NCBI RefSeq assembly: GCF_027587195.1
Contig: NZ_JAPDDP010000010.1
Span: 1-64,000 of the forward strand
Direction of reading: 5' to 3'
DNA from: Solirubrobacter phytolaccae
GTDB taxonomy: Bacteria > Actinomycetota > Thermoleophilia > Solirubrobacterales > Solirubrobacteraceae
Length of the DNA stretch: 64,000 nucleotides
Under the pieces are notes generated by a model, which was given only the letters and a program-made list of their open reading frames with translations, had not been told where the DNA came from and ran no database searches. Position 1 is the first letter of the stretch. Every line of letters begins with the position of its first letter. Positions 25,754-34,266 of the stretch are shown piece by piece. A program made the position numbers and the translations under genes.

Positions 25754-27336
25754 TTGAACAGCCGGCGGCCTTGCAGCCCGTCCCCGCGGACCAGCGACTC
25801 GATCGTCGGGCCGCCGAGCAGCGACTGCGAGTTCTCCTCGCCGAGCCACTCGTCCAGCACCGCCTTGTACACGGAGCGGTAGTCCGTCGGGACCTTCAGG
25901 TTGCCCTGCCCGGGGTTGTTGGTCGGCACGAGCTCGTTGAGCTCGCAGCCCGGCCAGTCGGACGCGAAGCCGCCGCGCACGCCGCTGCCCATCGCGAACA
26001 TCAGGCCGCCCGCGCCGTGGTCGGTGCCTGCCTCGGTGCCCGTGCCGTTCTCGCGCACCCGGCGACCGAACTCCGAGAACGCCAGCGTCGCGACGCGCTG
26101 CTCGATGCCGCGCGCCTGCAGGTCGGCCCGGAACGCGGCCAGCGCACGCGAGAACTCGGCCATCTGCCGGTCCTGCGCGACGAGCTGACCCGTGTGCGTG
26201 TCGAACCCGCCCCAGTGGATGGTGATGATGCGCGTGCCGAGGTTGGCCGCCAGCAACGTCGCCGCCGTCTTCAGCCGCGCCGACAGCGTGCTGTTGTTCG
26301 GGTAGGCGATCGGGACCGGCGTGGCCGTCGGCGTCGGGGTCGGGCTCGGCACCGCGGTCAGCGACTGGATCCGCTCGTAGGTCGTGTACGCGAGCCCGTA
26401 GGTCCCGCGCGAGCGGGCGAGGTAGGCGTTGCCCGCGCCCGCCTGGAGCGCGGCGAGGTCGCGCACCTGGGCGTTCAGGTTCGTGTTCGTGCCGCCGAAG
26501 CTCGACTGGCTGTGCGTGAAGCCCGACATCGGCAGCGACGGGATCGCGCACACCGGCTTGGAGTCGGTGCGGATCGCCTTCGACAGCGCGGTGTCGATCG
26601 AGATCGCCTGCAGCGGGTTGTCGCTGGAGCCGTTGCGGTCGATCCAGCGGCCCAGCCAGCCCGTCTTGGTGTTCTGGTCGTTGCTCGCGGCGAACCAGAT
26701 GTCCGAGTTGTCGAAGTGCGACAGCGAGTACTGCTTGGCGTCGACCGCCGGCATGATCGCCAGGTCCGAGCCCGTGCCGCCCGAGCCGTCGCCGAACAGC
26801 GTGTCCAGGCCGTAGCCCTCGCCGCCCGCCGCGAACTGGAAGCGGGGGTCGCTGTTGTCGCCGCCACCGTTCTTGGACACGATCGTGTTGGCGAACGACA
26901 GCGCCGCGCCACCCGCGCCGGGCAGCGGCTTGGAGCCGACCCGCTCGGCCGTGCTGAGACCTTGCGCGCGATGGATCATCGGGCGCGCCGTGACGTACGC
27001 GCCGTAGTCCTTGGCCTCGTTCGGGAGGATCCAGTTCAGGCCGTCGTTGCCGCCGGCCAGGTAGATCAGCACGAGGCACTTGTCCGTGGCCGCCTCGTTG
27101 GCGTTCGCGACGGACTCCCAGACCTGGTCCCAACCGAGCTGCTGGGCGCCGTAGATCGACGCCGTGCCCGCGATCCCCCACTGCAGCAGCTTGCGCCGCG
27201 TCAGCTCGTGCGAGGACTTGCCGGCCGGGAAGCCGTCGAGCGCGGCGTATGGGACCGGCATGGTCTGCTGGGGCAGCTCGTCGCGGACGCGCGCGAGCTC
27301 GATCTCTTCACACTCGATGCAGCGCTGATGCTCCAT
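25750..27336 (-). CDS. DUF1501 family protein with Tat motif
   Basis: This 528-residue protein matches DUF1501, sulfatase-like proteins of unknown reaction. A twin-arginine motif (T-R-R-K-L-L, residues 46-51) precedes a hydrophobic stretch, so folded export is expected. Typical blocks are KCLVLIYLAGGNDGLNW, GFDTHTGQ, FSEFGRRVREN and GTDHGAGG. A Thr/Pro repeat (SPTPTPTATPVP) lies in a central loop and resembles that of the neighbouring cupredoxin. It starts 1 base after the DUF1800 stop, the usual order for this conserved pair. Confidence 0.92.
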   Translation of the reverse strand: MEHQRCIECEEIELARVRDELPQQTMPVPYAALDGFPAGKSSHELTRRKLLQWGIAGTASIYGAQQLGWDQVWESVANANEAATDKCLVLIYLAGGNDGLNWILPNEAKDYGAYVTARPMIHRAQGLSTAERVGSKPLPGAGGAALSFANTIVSKNGGGDNSDPRFQFAAGGEGYGLDTLFGDGSGGTGSDLAIMPAVDAKQYSLSHFDNSDIWFAASNDQNTKTGWLGRWIDRNGSSDNPLQAISIDTALSKAIRTDSKPVCAIPSLPMSGFTHSQSSFGGTNTNLNAQVRDLAALQAGAGNAYLARSRGTYGLAYTTYERIQSLTAVPSPTPTPTATPVPIAYPNNSTLSARLKTAATLLAANLGTRIITIHWGGFDTHTGQLVAQDRQMAEFSRALAAFRADLQARGIEQRVATLAFSEFGRRVRENGTGTEAGTDHGAGGLMFAMGSGVRGGFASDWPGCELNELVPTNNPGQGNLKVPTDYRSVYKAVLDEWLGEENSQSLLGGPTIESLVRGDGLQGRRLFK

Positions 27337-27337
27337 C

Positions 27338-29281
27338 TCACATCACCTGCCCATCGGGTCCGCCAAGGATCATCGCTTGCAATGCGTAGAAGCGCGTGCG
27401 CCGCGCCGTGATGTTGGCCGCGGCGCTGCCGTCGCGGTTCGCGTCCGTGAAGTTCTGGGCGAACTTGAGCAGCTGGGCGCTCGTCGCCGCCGAGATCCAC
27501 GGCCGGTTCACCGACGCGTACGCGCGGTCGAGCACCGCCTGCGGTGACTCACCCTTGATGTCCGCCGGGTAGTTGATGCTGCCCGCCGGGACCGGCGTCT
27601 CGGTGTTGCGGTAGAAGTTCGAGTACTTCAGGTACTGCGCGATCCGGACCGTGTCGAAGCGCGCCTGCACGGTGTTCGTGTTCAGCCACGACATGCCGCC
27701 CTCCCAGCCCGCGACGTTCGGCGGCCGGTAGATCCGCTGCTGCATGTTGTTCATCGGCCCCTGCAGCTGCGTGTGCTTCATCGGCGCGCCGAGCTGGCGC
27801 AGCACGCCGATCATGTAGACGATCGGCGGCTTGATGAGGTTGGGCTCCTCGAGCGACTCGAAGATCTCGGTCGACGTCAGGATCCCGCGCAGCAGCGGCT
27901 TGAGCTGGTAGCCGTTGCCGCGGTACTCGGCGCTGAGCGCATCGAGCTTCGCCTGCGGGATCGGGCCGGCGATGAACTCGCCCCAGAGCTTGCGGATCAG
28001 GAACTGGGCGTGCTGCGCGTGCTGGAGCACGATGTCGATCGCCTGGTTGACCGACGACGGGCCCCACTGCAGGCTGGCCGGGTTCGTGGTCGTGTTCGTG
28101 GACCCGGTGACGGCTTCGATCACGCGCCCGAGGATGGTCTTCTGGGCCATCTCGAACTGGTTGGGCGCGAACGTGATCTTCCCGTAGTTCGGGTTCTCCG
28201 TGATCTTGTCGGCGAGGAACTCGGCGCCGTCGAGCCGCCAGCCCGTGAGCGCCTTGGTCAGCCCTTCGATGTCCAGCTGCGAGTAGTTGTCGTTGCCCGC
28301 CGGGTCCTTCGGCCCCAGGCAGAACAGCTCCATGATCTCGCGCGCGTAGTTCTCGTTTGGCTTGGTGCGGGTGTTCGCGTTCAGGTTCAGGTACGACGAC
28401 ATCGCGGCGTTCTTCGTCGTCATCTCGTACGCGAGCTGGCGGAAGGTGGCGTTCGGGTACTTGCCGAAGTCCGCGTACTCGAGCAGGTGGTTGCGGTAGG
28501 CCACGCACCACTTGTCCGAGACCGAGCCGTCGTTGGTGGAGATGACCCAGTGGCGGTGCCAGTAGAAGGCCATCCGCTCCGGGAACGGATTGACCGCGCG
28601 CTGCATGCGGTCCAGCCACTCCAGCTCCATCTCGACCTCGGACGCGAACGGGTCGATCGTGGTCGCCCCGGTCGTCGTCTTGGGGAGCGGCATCCGGTCG
28701 TCCAGCGTCTCCGGCGTGCTGAGGAACCAGTCGACGAGGTCCACGTGACGCTTGCCGATCCACGCGTCGCGCTGCTCCTGCGTGGGGCCGAAGCCCGCGC
28801 GCCAGAACAGGCGGTCGACCATCGCCTCGGTCATCGTGTCGTAGGGCGACGGCGTCGGCGGCGGTTCCTCCTCCACCGGCGGCGGCAGATACGGCACCGG
28901 CGTCGGCGTGACCTCCGCGATCGGCGCGCCCGGGTTGGCCGTGCCGGGCGGGCCGACCGGCTTCGCGCCCGCCGGCTTGGGCACCGTCACCCGTACGCTC
29001 GTCGACAGCGCTCCCGCGCGCTTGGCCTTGTCGTAGGCCCGGACCGCGTACCGGTACGTCTTGCCCGGCGTCACCTTGGTGTCCGTGAACGAGCTGCGCG
29101 TCGTCTTGCCGAGGCTCTTCCCGTCGCGCAGGATCACGTAATAGGCAGGCTTGGCACCCTTCGGCGCCGCCCACCGCAGCGTCACTCCCCCTGAACCGGC
29201 GCTTGCGACCTTCAGCGATCGCGGCGCGGCCAGGCGCTTCTTGGCTGCGGACTTGCGTCCGAAGACCGACCCCCCATCCAT
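27338..29281 (-). CDS. DUF1800 family protein with N-terminal fibronectin type III domain
   Basis: The product has 647 residues. Residues about 22-105 form a fibronectin type III domain (SLKVASAGSGGVTLRW; YRYAVRAYDKAKRAG). A Pro-rich spacer (150-180) leads to the DUF1800 domain, with hallmarks HLLWRAGFGPTQ-like (LFWRAGFGPTQEQ), FYWHRHWV, NENYAREIMELF and LTGWRLDG. No clear signal peptide is seen at the ATG, although its partner has a Tat signal. It could be exported with the DUF1501 protein. DUF1800/DUF1501 pairs are common and uncharacterised. The N-terminal Fn3 suggests cell-surface or polymer contact. Confidence 0.9.
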   Translation of the reverse strand: MDGGSVFGRKSAAKKRLAAPRSLKVASAGSGGVTLRWAAPKGAKPAYYVILRDGKSLGKTTRSSFTDTKVTPGKTYRYAVRAYDKAKRAGALSTSVRVTVPKPAGAKPVGPPGTANPGAPIAEVTPTPVPYLPPPVEEEPPPTPSPYDTMTEAMVDRLFWRAGFGPTQEQRDAWIGKRHVDLVDWFLSTPETLDDRMPLPKTTTGATTIDPFASEVEMELEWLDRMQRAVNPFPERMAFYWHRHWVISTNDGSVSDKWCVAYRNHLLEYADFGKYPNATFRQLAYEMTTKNAAMSSYLNLNANTRTKPNENYAREIMELFCLGPKDPAGNDNYSQLDIEGLTKALTGWRLDGAEFLADKITENPNYGKITFAPNQFEMAQKTILGRVIEAVTGSTNTTTNPASLQWGPSSVNQAIDIVLQHAQHAQFLIRKLWGEFIAGPIPQAKLDALSAEYRGNGYQLKPLLRGILTSTEIFESLEEPNLIKPPIVYMIGVLRQLGAPMKHTQLQGPMNNMQQRIYRPPNVAGWEGGMSWLNTNTVQARFDTVRIAQYLKYSNFYRNTETPVPAGSINYPADIKGESPQAVLDRAYASVNRPWISAATSAQLLKFAQNFTDANRDGSAAANITARRTRFYALQAMILGGPDGQVM

Positions 29282-29316
29282 GGGTGCGACTTTCTCATTG
29301 TTCTCGGTCCGAACAC

Positions 29317-29340
29317 AAACCTAAACTAAAATTTAGGTTT
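29317..29340. promoter_or_regulatory. AT-rich inverted repeat upstream of DUF1800, candidate ROK operator
   Basis: AAACCTAAA (29317-29325) and TTTAGGTTT (29332-29340) form a perfect 9-bp inverted repeat with a 6-base spacer, between the ROK stop (29350) and the DUF1800 ATG. It is strikingly AT-rich for this genome. The minus strand reads TTTAGTTTAGG, similar to the TTAGTT half-sites of ROK/XylR operators and to the site at 34218. It is too AT-rich to be a good terminator. Confidence 0.55.
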
Positions 29341-29349
29341 GAACTCCGA

Positions 29350-30591
29350 CTAAGCGGGGAGTTCGGCAGCCACCAGCGTGGGGTCGGCGAGCAGCCGACG
29401 GAGCTGCGTCGCCGCTGCGCCGCGCATCGCGGCCTCCGCCCCCAGATTCGACGACAGCACGGGCGGGACCGCGCCGTTCCCGCCCAGTACACGCGTCGAG
29501 AGCTCGGAAGCGATCACGGGTGCGAGCCATTTCGTCATCGGCGCGAAGTGCCCACCGAGCACGACGGCCTGCGGTGACAGCAGGTTGACGACGGTGCCGA
29601 GCGCGATCCCGAGCCAGCGCCCGCAGTCCTCGAGCGCCGCCAGCGGTGCCGGCTCCCCCGCCTCGGCGCGCCGGACGAGCTCCCCGACCGGCCGCGCGAG
29701 CCCGCGCGCGCCGCCCTCGCCCTCACCGTCGATGCCCGCCGCGGCGAGCACCGGCTCCAGGCCCGCCCGGGTCTCCAGGCAGCCGCGCGAGCCGCACGCG
29801 CACTGCAACCCGTCGTGCTCGACCGTCGTGTGCCCGAACTCGCCGCCGAAGCCGCGGTAGCCACGGAACAGCTCGCCGCCGAGGATGAGCCCGCCGCCGA
29901 CGCCGATCTCGCCCGAGCAGTACATGAAGTCGCTGATGCCGGTGGCCGCGCCCTCCCACAGCTCGGCGAGCGCGGCGAGGTTGGCCTCGTTGTCGACGCC
30001 GACCTCGAGCCCGGGCGCGTCGATGCGCTCGCGCAGCAGGTCGCAGATCGGCACGTCCTTCCAGTGCAGGTTGGGCGCGATCAGCACGGCGCCGTGCTCG
30101 ATGTCGACGAGCCCGGGCACGGCCACGGTCGCGCCGATCGGCCGCAGCCCCTGCGCCTGGACCTCCTGCAGCGCGCCGCGCGCCAGCTCGCCCAGCCGGT
30201 CGAGCACTTCCTCGACATCGCGGCCGCGGTTGTCGACGGCCTCCATGCCCTTGTAGCGCGAGCCGCCGGCCAGGTCGGTGGCCTGCACGCCGACGTAGTC
30301 GACGTTGACCTCCAGGCCGAGCGCGACCACGCCGTCGCGGGCGACGTCGACCACCAGGCCGGGCCGGCCGGCCGTGCCGCGATGCTCGGCGCCGCGCTCG
30401 ACGAGCAGGCCGAAGTCCATCAGCTCGCTCACGAGGCTGGAGACCGTGCTCTTGTTCAGGCCGGTGTCCGAGGCGATCGTCGCGCGCGACCGGGGGCCGC
30501 GTTCGACCACCTGGCGCAGCACGACACTCAGGTTGTGGCGGCGCACGGCGCGTTGGCTCGACAGCTCGATCGCCGGCTTCGGGGTCCACAT
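29350..30591 (-). CDS. ROK-family transcriptional regulator (NagC/XylR type)
   Basis: From the ATG at 30591 the product is 413 residues. A winged helix at the N-terminus (ATIASDTGLNKSTVSSLVSEL) is followed by a ROK sugar-kinase-like domain with the zinc motif C-A-C-G-S-R-G-C-L-E and the preceding EFGHTTVEHDG. ROK regulators typically bind a sugar or sugar phosphate and repress neighbouring catabolic genes. The gene lies between DUF1800 and the ThuA-domain gene, and both have AT-rich candidate operators. A TTG at 30645 would extend the frame but overlaps nothing useful. Confidence 0.92.
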   Translation of the reverse strand: MWTPKPAIELSSQRAVRRHNLSVVLRQVVERGPRSRATIASDTGLNKSTVSSLVSELMDFGLLVERGAEHRGTAGRPGLVVDVARDGVVALGLEVNVDYVGVQATDLAGGSRYKGMEAVDNRGRDVEEVLDRLGELARGALQEVQAQGLRPIGATVAVPGLVDIEHGAVLIAPNLHWKDVPICDLLRERIDAPGLEVGVDNEANLAALAELWEGAATGISDFMYCSGEIGVGGGLILGGELFRGYRGFGGEFGHTTVEHDGLQCACGSRGCLETRAGLEPVLAAAGIDGEGEGGARGLARPVGELVRRAEAGEPAPLAALEDCGRWLGIALGTVVNLLSPQAVVLGGHFAPMTKWLAPVIASELSTRVLGGNGAVPPVLSSNLGAEAAMRGAAATQLRRLLADPTLVAAELPA

Positions 30592-30648
30592 GAGGTCAGG
30601 GAATGTACCGACGGACACGTCAGTCGGCCCGCCTAGGGCCGGCAAGGG

Positions 30649-30686
30649 GTCCGCCGCGGCGACACGGAGCAGTCGCCGCGGCGGAC
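30649..30686 (-). terminator. Strong hairpin terminator behind the ThuA-domain gene
   Basis: GTCCGCCGCGGCGAC (30649-30663) and GTCGCCGCGGCGGAC (30672-30686) form a perfect 15-bp stem with an 8-base loop. It begins 5 bases after the ThuA-domain gene stop. It separates that gene from the downstream ROK gene. Confidence 0.85.
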
Positions 30687-30691
30687 ATCGG

Positions 30692-33600
30692 TCACGGAGT
30701 CGTGGTCGACAGCGTGAACGTCAGCGCCTTGCTGTAGGCGCCGGTGCGGAGCGCCTCATTTTGCCCGATCGCCTGCTCGAAGCTCAGCGTGACGGTGTCG
30801 TTGGACACCGGCCCGCCGTAGGTGAGCAACGAGGTCGGCGCACCCGAGCCGCCGACCGGGGCGAACGCCCCGCCCGTCCCGGCCGCGCTCGTGGCCTTCG
30901 CCTGGAGCGGAGCCGCGAGGGAGAAGGCGCCGTTGACCAGACGGCCCGTCGCGGTGGCGGAGGCATCGGAGACGCTCAGGCGGGCGTCACCGGCGGTGGA
31001 GATCACGTCGGCCTTGGAGGTCGCCGTGTACGTCTTGGCCAGGCCCGGCGTGAACGCGCCGAACGTGGCCGGCGTGCCGAGCGAGAGCCCGAGCGTCGCC
31101 GGCACGCTGCCGCCGACCGTGCCCTGGGCCGGCTCGCCCTGGAGCGTCGGCGTCGGCGGCGCCGCCTCGTTGCCGCTCATCCAGCCGACGAGCTCGGCGC
31201 CCTTGGACTGGAGCTCGAGCAGCGCGGTGCCGCTGTCGGCACCGGCGTTGGCGAGGCGCTTGGCCTGCGCGACGAACGTGCGGGCGAACCCGGCGGCGGC
31301 CGCGAAGTCGTCGGCGCGGTAGGCCGCGTCGGCGCTCGCCAGCGCGGAGCTGAGCGCGGTCTTGCCGGCCGCGGTCACGTTGCCATCGGCGGCGGCCTCG
31401 TCCAGCAGGTCCTTGACCTCGTTGAACGTGACGCAGTTGCTGTACTCCTGCCCGGCGGTCCACTGGACCGCGTTGAGCATCATGTCGCGCCACCACTTCT
31501 CGGTCGTGAACTGCCAGTTGTGGCCGAGGGTCGTGGTGAACGAGCGCCCGCCGTCGAAGTTCCGGCACCAGGTCATCGAGTGCCGGTCGCTGTTGTGCAG
31601 CGCGCCCGCGCCGTAGCCGAGCTGGCCGACGAGCGAGTCCTCGTTCTCGTACATCAGCGGGTGCACGATGCCGAGCTCGGCCGGGTTGCGGTTGGTGTTG
31701 TAGAGCTCCTCGACGGTGAAGAAGCGCGGCGGCACGGACTGCATCGTCGAGTGGGCCGGATCGGCGTTGAGGAGCTCGACGTGACCGCCGGACTCCGTCT
31801 CGACCAGGATGCCGCCCTGGTTGGAGCCGTGGTTGGTGAAGCCCGCGCCGACGAGGTCCATGAACCACGGCACGTTCTGCATCGAGTCGATGCCGCCGTG
31901 GATGGCGATCACGCCGCCGCCCGCCCGGACGAACCGCTGCAGGTTGGCGAACTCGACCGCGTTCATGGTCGCCGTGCCGTTGATGCCGACCGTCGAGTTC
32001 AGGACGACCGTCTTGTACTGCTTGAGCTGCTCCCAATCCAGGAACGGGCTCGTGGGCAGCGAGACGCCCGCGGGGGCCTGGCGGCCAGGGCTGGCGCCGA
32101 TGTTCGGGTCCCAGATCTCGACGTCGAAGCCGTTGGTGGTACCGAGCTCCTGGAACATCGTCTCGAAGTCGACGATCGACTGGTGGCGGAAGCCACCGGC
32201 CCGGCCGCTGACGAGGATCTTGTAGGTGGCGAACGGGTTCGCCTTGAACGGGCTCGGGTTGTAGTACTGGCGGATCGCCTGCACGCCCTCCTCGGCCCCT
32301 TCGACCGTGATGCCGGTGCCGGACGTGTCGACCGGCGTGCCGTTGAGCTGCGCGATCAGCGCCTCACCGGCGCTCTGCAGCGGACGTGAGCTCGCGGCAG
32401 CGGCGTTGAACGCCTGCAGGGCCGTGACCGCCGCGGCGGTCTGGCCCGCGTCGGCCTTGGTCTTGGCGTCGGCGAGCAGCGCACGCAGCTCCGTGGCCTT
32501 CGCGGCGCTGATCAGCGGCTGCGGGTCGGCGACCGCCGCACCCGTCGCCTGCGCCTTCGTCAGCGGGCTGGCGAGGATGACGTTGTTGAGGTTCGTCGCG
32601 GTGCCGGACGCGTGGTCCTTGGCCAGCGGCGCGGTCAGCTCGACGTTCGCCTCGGGCGCGGCCGGCAGCGGCGAGAGGTTGCGCTTGACGTACACGACCT
32701 CCTGGTTGGCGCCGGTGTCGAGCACGATCGGCTGCCCGGCGATCGGGCCGTTGTTGCTCGGCGGGTTGGGGCCGGCGAGCGCCTCGCTGTTGTAGCTGGC
32801 AAGGCGGATCTTGGTCGAGCCCGCGGTGGCGGCGGCGCCGAGCGTCGTGCTCAGCGTCGGCGCCGTGCTCAGCGCCTTGGCGACGGTCACCGTCTCGGCG
32901 GTGTCGCCCGAACCGACGACGATCTCCTGGCCGGCGCGGAACCCGACCGGGCTCGCGAGCCGCAGGCCGGTGGCGCCGACGGCCTGCGCGCCGTTGAGCG
33001 TGGTGCGCAGCGCGTTGTTGGCGTACTGGTCGATCACCGTCGCGAGGTCCGCGAACGAGGTCGTGACGACGAACGTGTTCACGTACTTGGACGTCTGGCC
33101 CGCCGTGTCCTGGAGCGAGACGGTCTGCACGTGCTTGCCGACCGTCAGCCGGTTCACGTCCAGCGTCTTGGGCACCATGAACGTGCCGTCGACGGTCATC
33201 CGCCGCGGGGCGGCGCCGCCCGCGCCGGTGGCCACGGTGTCGCCGGCGTCGCGCAGGCGCGGGTCGGCCCGCAGCGGGGTGAGCGTCTGCGACTGCAGGA
33301 TCTTGCCGTCGACGACCTGCGGCACGTAGACCGCGGAGCCCGACAGGTGCGCGCGCTGGAGCGCGGTGGTGAAGGTGATGTTCGGCGCCGGGGCGACCGC
33401 GGCCGCGTCGACGGCGGCGACCTTGACGGTCTCCGCGCCCGAGCCGGTGTCGACCTGCAGGGTCTCACCGGCGGTGCGGCCGGCGACGCTCGCGAGGCGC
33501 AGGCCGGTGGCGCCCGCCGTGGAGGCGGCGCTCAGCGTCGAGGCCTGGGTGCCCCAGGTCGCGACCGGGCCCTTCGTGTCGATCTGCAGCGTGATCGTGT

Positions 33601-34195
33601 GGGCGTACGCGGTCGCGGCGACCGCGGTGTTCGCGGTGTGCGCCTTCGTCAGCGGCGCCGTGAGGGTGACGTTGGGCGTGGTGCCGCCCGGGTTGGGCAG
33701 GACGACCGTCGCGATCGTCGCCGTCTCCTGGCCCGCGCCCGTGTTGAGCACCAGCTGGTCGCCTGGGCCGAGCCCGTTGGTGCTGTTCAGGCGGACCGCG
33801 GTCGCCCCGACCGCCGCCGCCTGGTTGAGGGTCGTGTTGACGGCTACGCGGGAGAGGTTCCCGGAGCTGTCCACCGCGCGGTAGCGCAGCGGTGTGTTGC
33901 CCTCCTGCGACAGCGCGACGGGCGCCGTCGCCGACGGACCGGCCGTGACCGGCACGTCGACGTACGTCGCCCCGCCGTCCAGCGAGTACTGGAACTTGCT
34001 GACGGCGACGTCGTCGGTCGCCGACAGGTTCAGCGTCTGCGGCGCCGTCAGGCGCCAGCTGTTGTTGCCCGTCGGCGACGACGCGAACGTGGCCGGCGAA
34101 ACGACTGGTGCAGCGGTGTCCTGCGCCTGCGCTGTGGACGGCAGCGCGGACAGCGCAGCGGCGACCGCAGCCGCGGTGGCGACTCTCCTTGACAC
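30692..34195 (-). CDS. Giant secreted ThuA-domain protein with four beta-repeats and shared C-terminal domain
   Basis: This 1167-residue protein has a signal peptide (1-24, cut after AQA). An Ig-like region (about 30-120) is followed by four copies of a module (about 124-192, 221-290, 401-445, 452-533) with the pattern VGATxLRLxS, Gxxxx, VDTGSGAETVxV, TAPLxKxH. A ThuA (trehalose-utilization-type) domain lies at about 656-916, between two helical spacers, with GGVIAIHGGID and SDRHSMTWCRN. The tail (1025-1167) matches the end of the M28 peptidase. ThuA domains act on or bind sugars and keto-sugars, so an extracellular carbohydrate role is inferred. The GTG start follows a GGGGAGAGG ribosome site. 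Confidence 0.88.
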   Translation of the reverse strand: MSRRVATAAAVAAALSALPSTAQAQDTAAPVVSPATFASSPTGNNSWRLTAPQTLNLSATDDVAVSKFQYSLDGGATYVDVPVTAGPSATAPVALSQEGNTPLRYRAVDSSGNLSRVAVNTTLNQAAAVGATAVRLNSTNGLGPGDQLVLNTGAGQETATIATVVLPNPGGTTPNVTLTAPLTKAHTANTAVAATAYAHTITLQIDTKGPVATWGTQASTLSAASTAGATGLRLASVAGRTAGETLQVDTGSGAETVKVAAVDAAAVAPAPNITFTTALQRAHLSGSAVYVPQVVDGKILQSQTLTPLRADPRLRDAGDTVATGAGGAAPRRMTVDGTFMVPKTLDVNRLTVGKHVQTVSLQDTAGQTSKYVNTFVVTTSFADLATVIDQYANNALRTTLNGAQAVGATGLRLASPVGFRAGQEIVVGSGDTAETVTVAKALSTAPTLSTTLGAAATAGSTKIRLASYNSEALAGPNPPSNNGPIAGQPIVLDTGANQEVVYVKRNLSPLPAAPEANVELTAPLAKDHASGTATNLNNVILASPLTKAQATGAAVADPQPLISAAKATELRALLADAKTKADAGQTAAAVTALQAFNAAAASSRPLQSAGEALIAQLNGTPVDTSGTGITVEGAEEGVQAIRQYYNPSPFKANPFATYKILVSGRAGGFRHQSIVDFETMFQELGTTNGFDVEIWDPNIGASPGRQAPAGVSLPTSPFLDWEQLKQYKTVVLNSTVGINGTATMNAVEFANLQRFVRAGGGVIAIHGGIDSMQNVPWFMDLVGAGFTNHGSNQGGILVETESGGHVELLNADPAHSTMQSVPPRFFTVEELYNTNRNPAELGIVHPLMYENEDSLVGQLGYGAGALHNSDRHSMTWCRNFDGGRSFTTTLGHNWQFTTEKWWRDMMLNAVQWTAGQEYSNCVTFNEVKDLLDEAAADGNVTAAGKTALSSALASADAAYRADDFAAAAGFARTFVAQAKRLANAGADSGTALLELQSKGAELVGWMSGNEAAPPTPTLQGEPAQGTVGGSVPATLGLSLGTPATFGAFTPGLAKTYTATSKADVISTAGDARLSVSDASATATGRLVNGAFSLAAPLQAKATSAAGTGGAFAPVGGSGAPTSLLTYGGPVSNDTVTLSFEQAIGQNEALRTGAYSKALTFTLSTTTP

Positions 34196-34217
34196 GACCC
34201 TCTCCCCTCGAAAACCC

Positions 34218-34266
34218 TATTTGGTCCGGCGTGCCAACTAAACACTGTCTGACAATCGCGTGTCAA
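34218..34266 (-). promoter_or_regulatory. Promoter of the ThuA-domain gene with overlapping candidate ROK operator
   Basis: On the minus strand, TTGACA (complement of 34261-34266) and TTTAGT (complement of 34237-34242) are 18 bases apart. An imperfect inverted repeat, TATTTGG (34218-34224) and CCAACTA (34234-34240), overlaps the -10 and reads TTAGTTGG...CCAAATA, close to known XylR/ROK operators. This would give repression by the neighbouring ROK protein. Confidence 0.6.

Noticed and set aside
29317-29340. The AT-rich repeat as terminator of the ROK gene
   Set aside because: Each arm has only two G or C bases, too weak for a terminator. Its position upstream of DUF1800 fits an operator.
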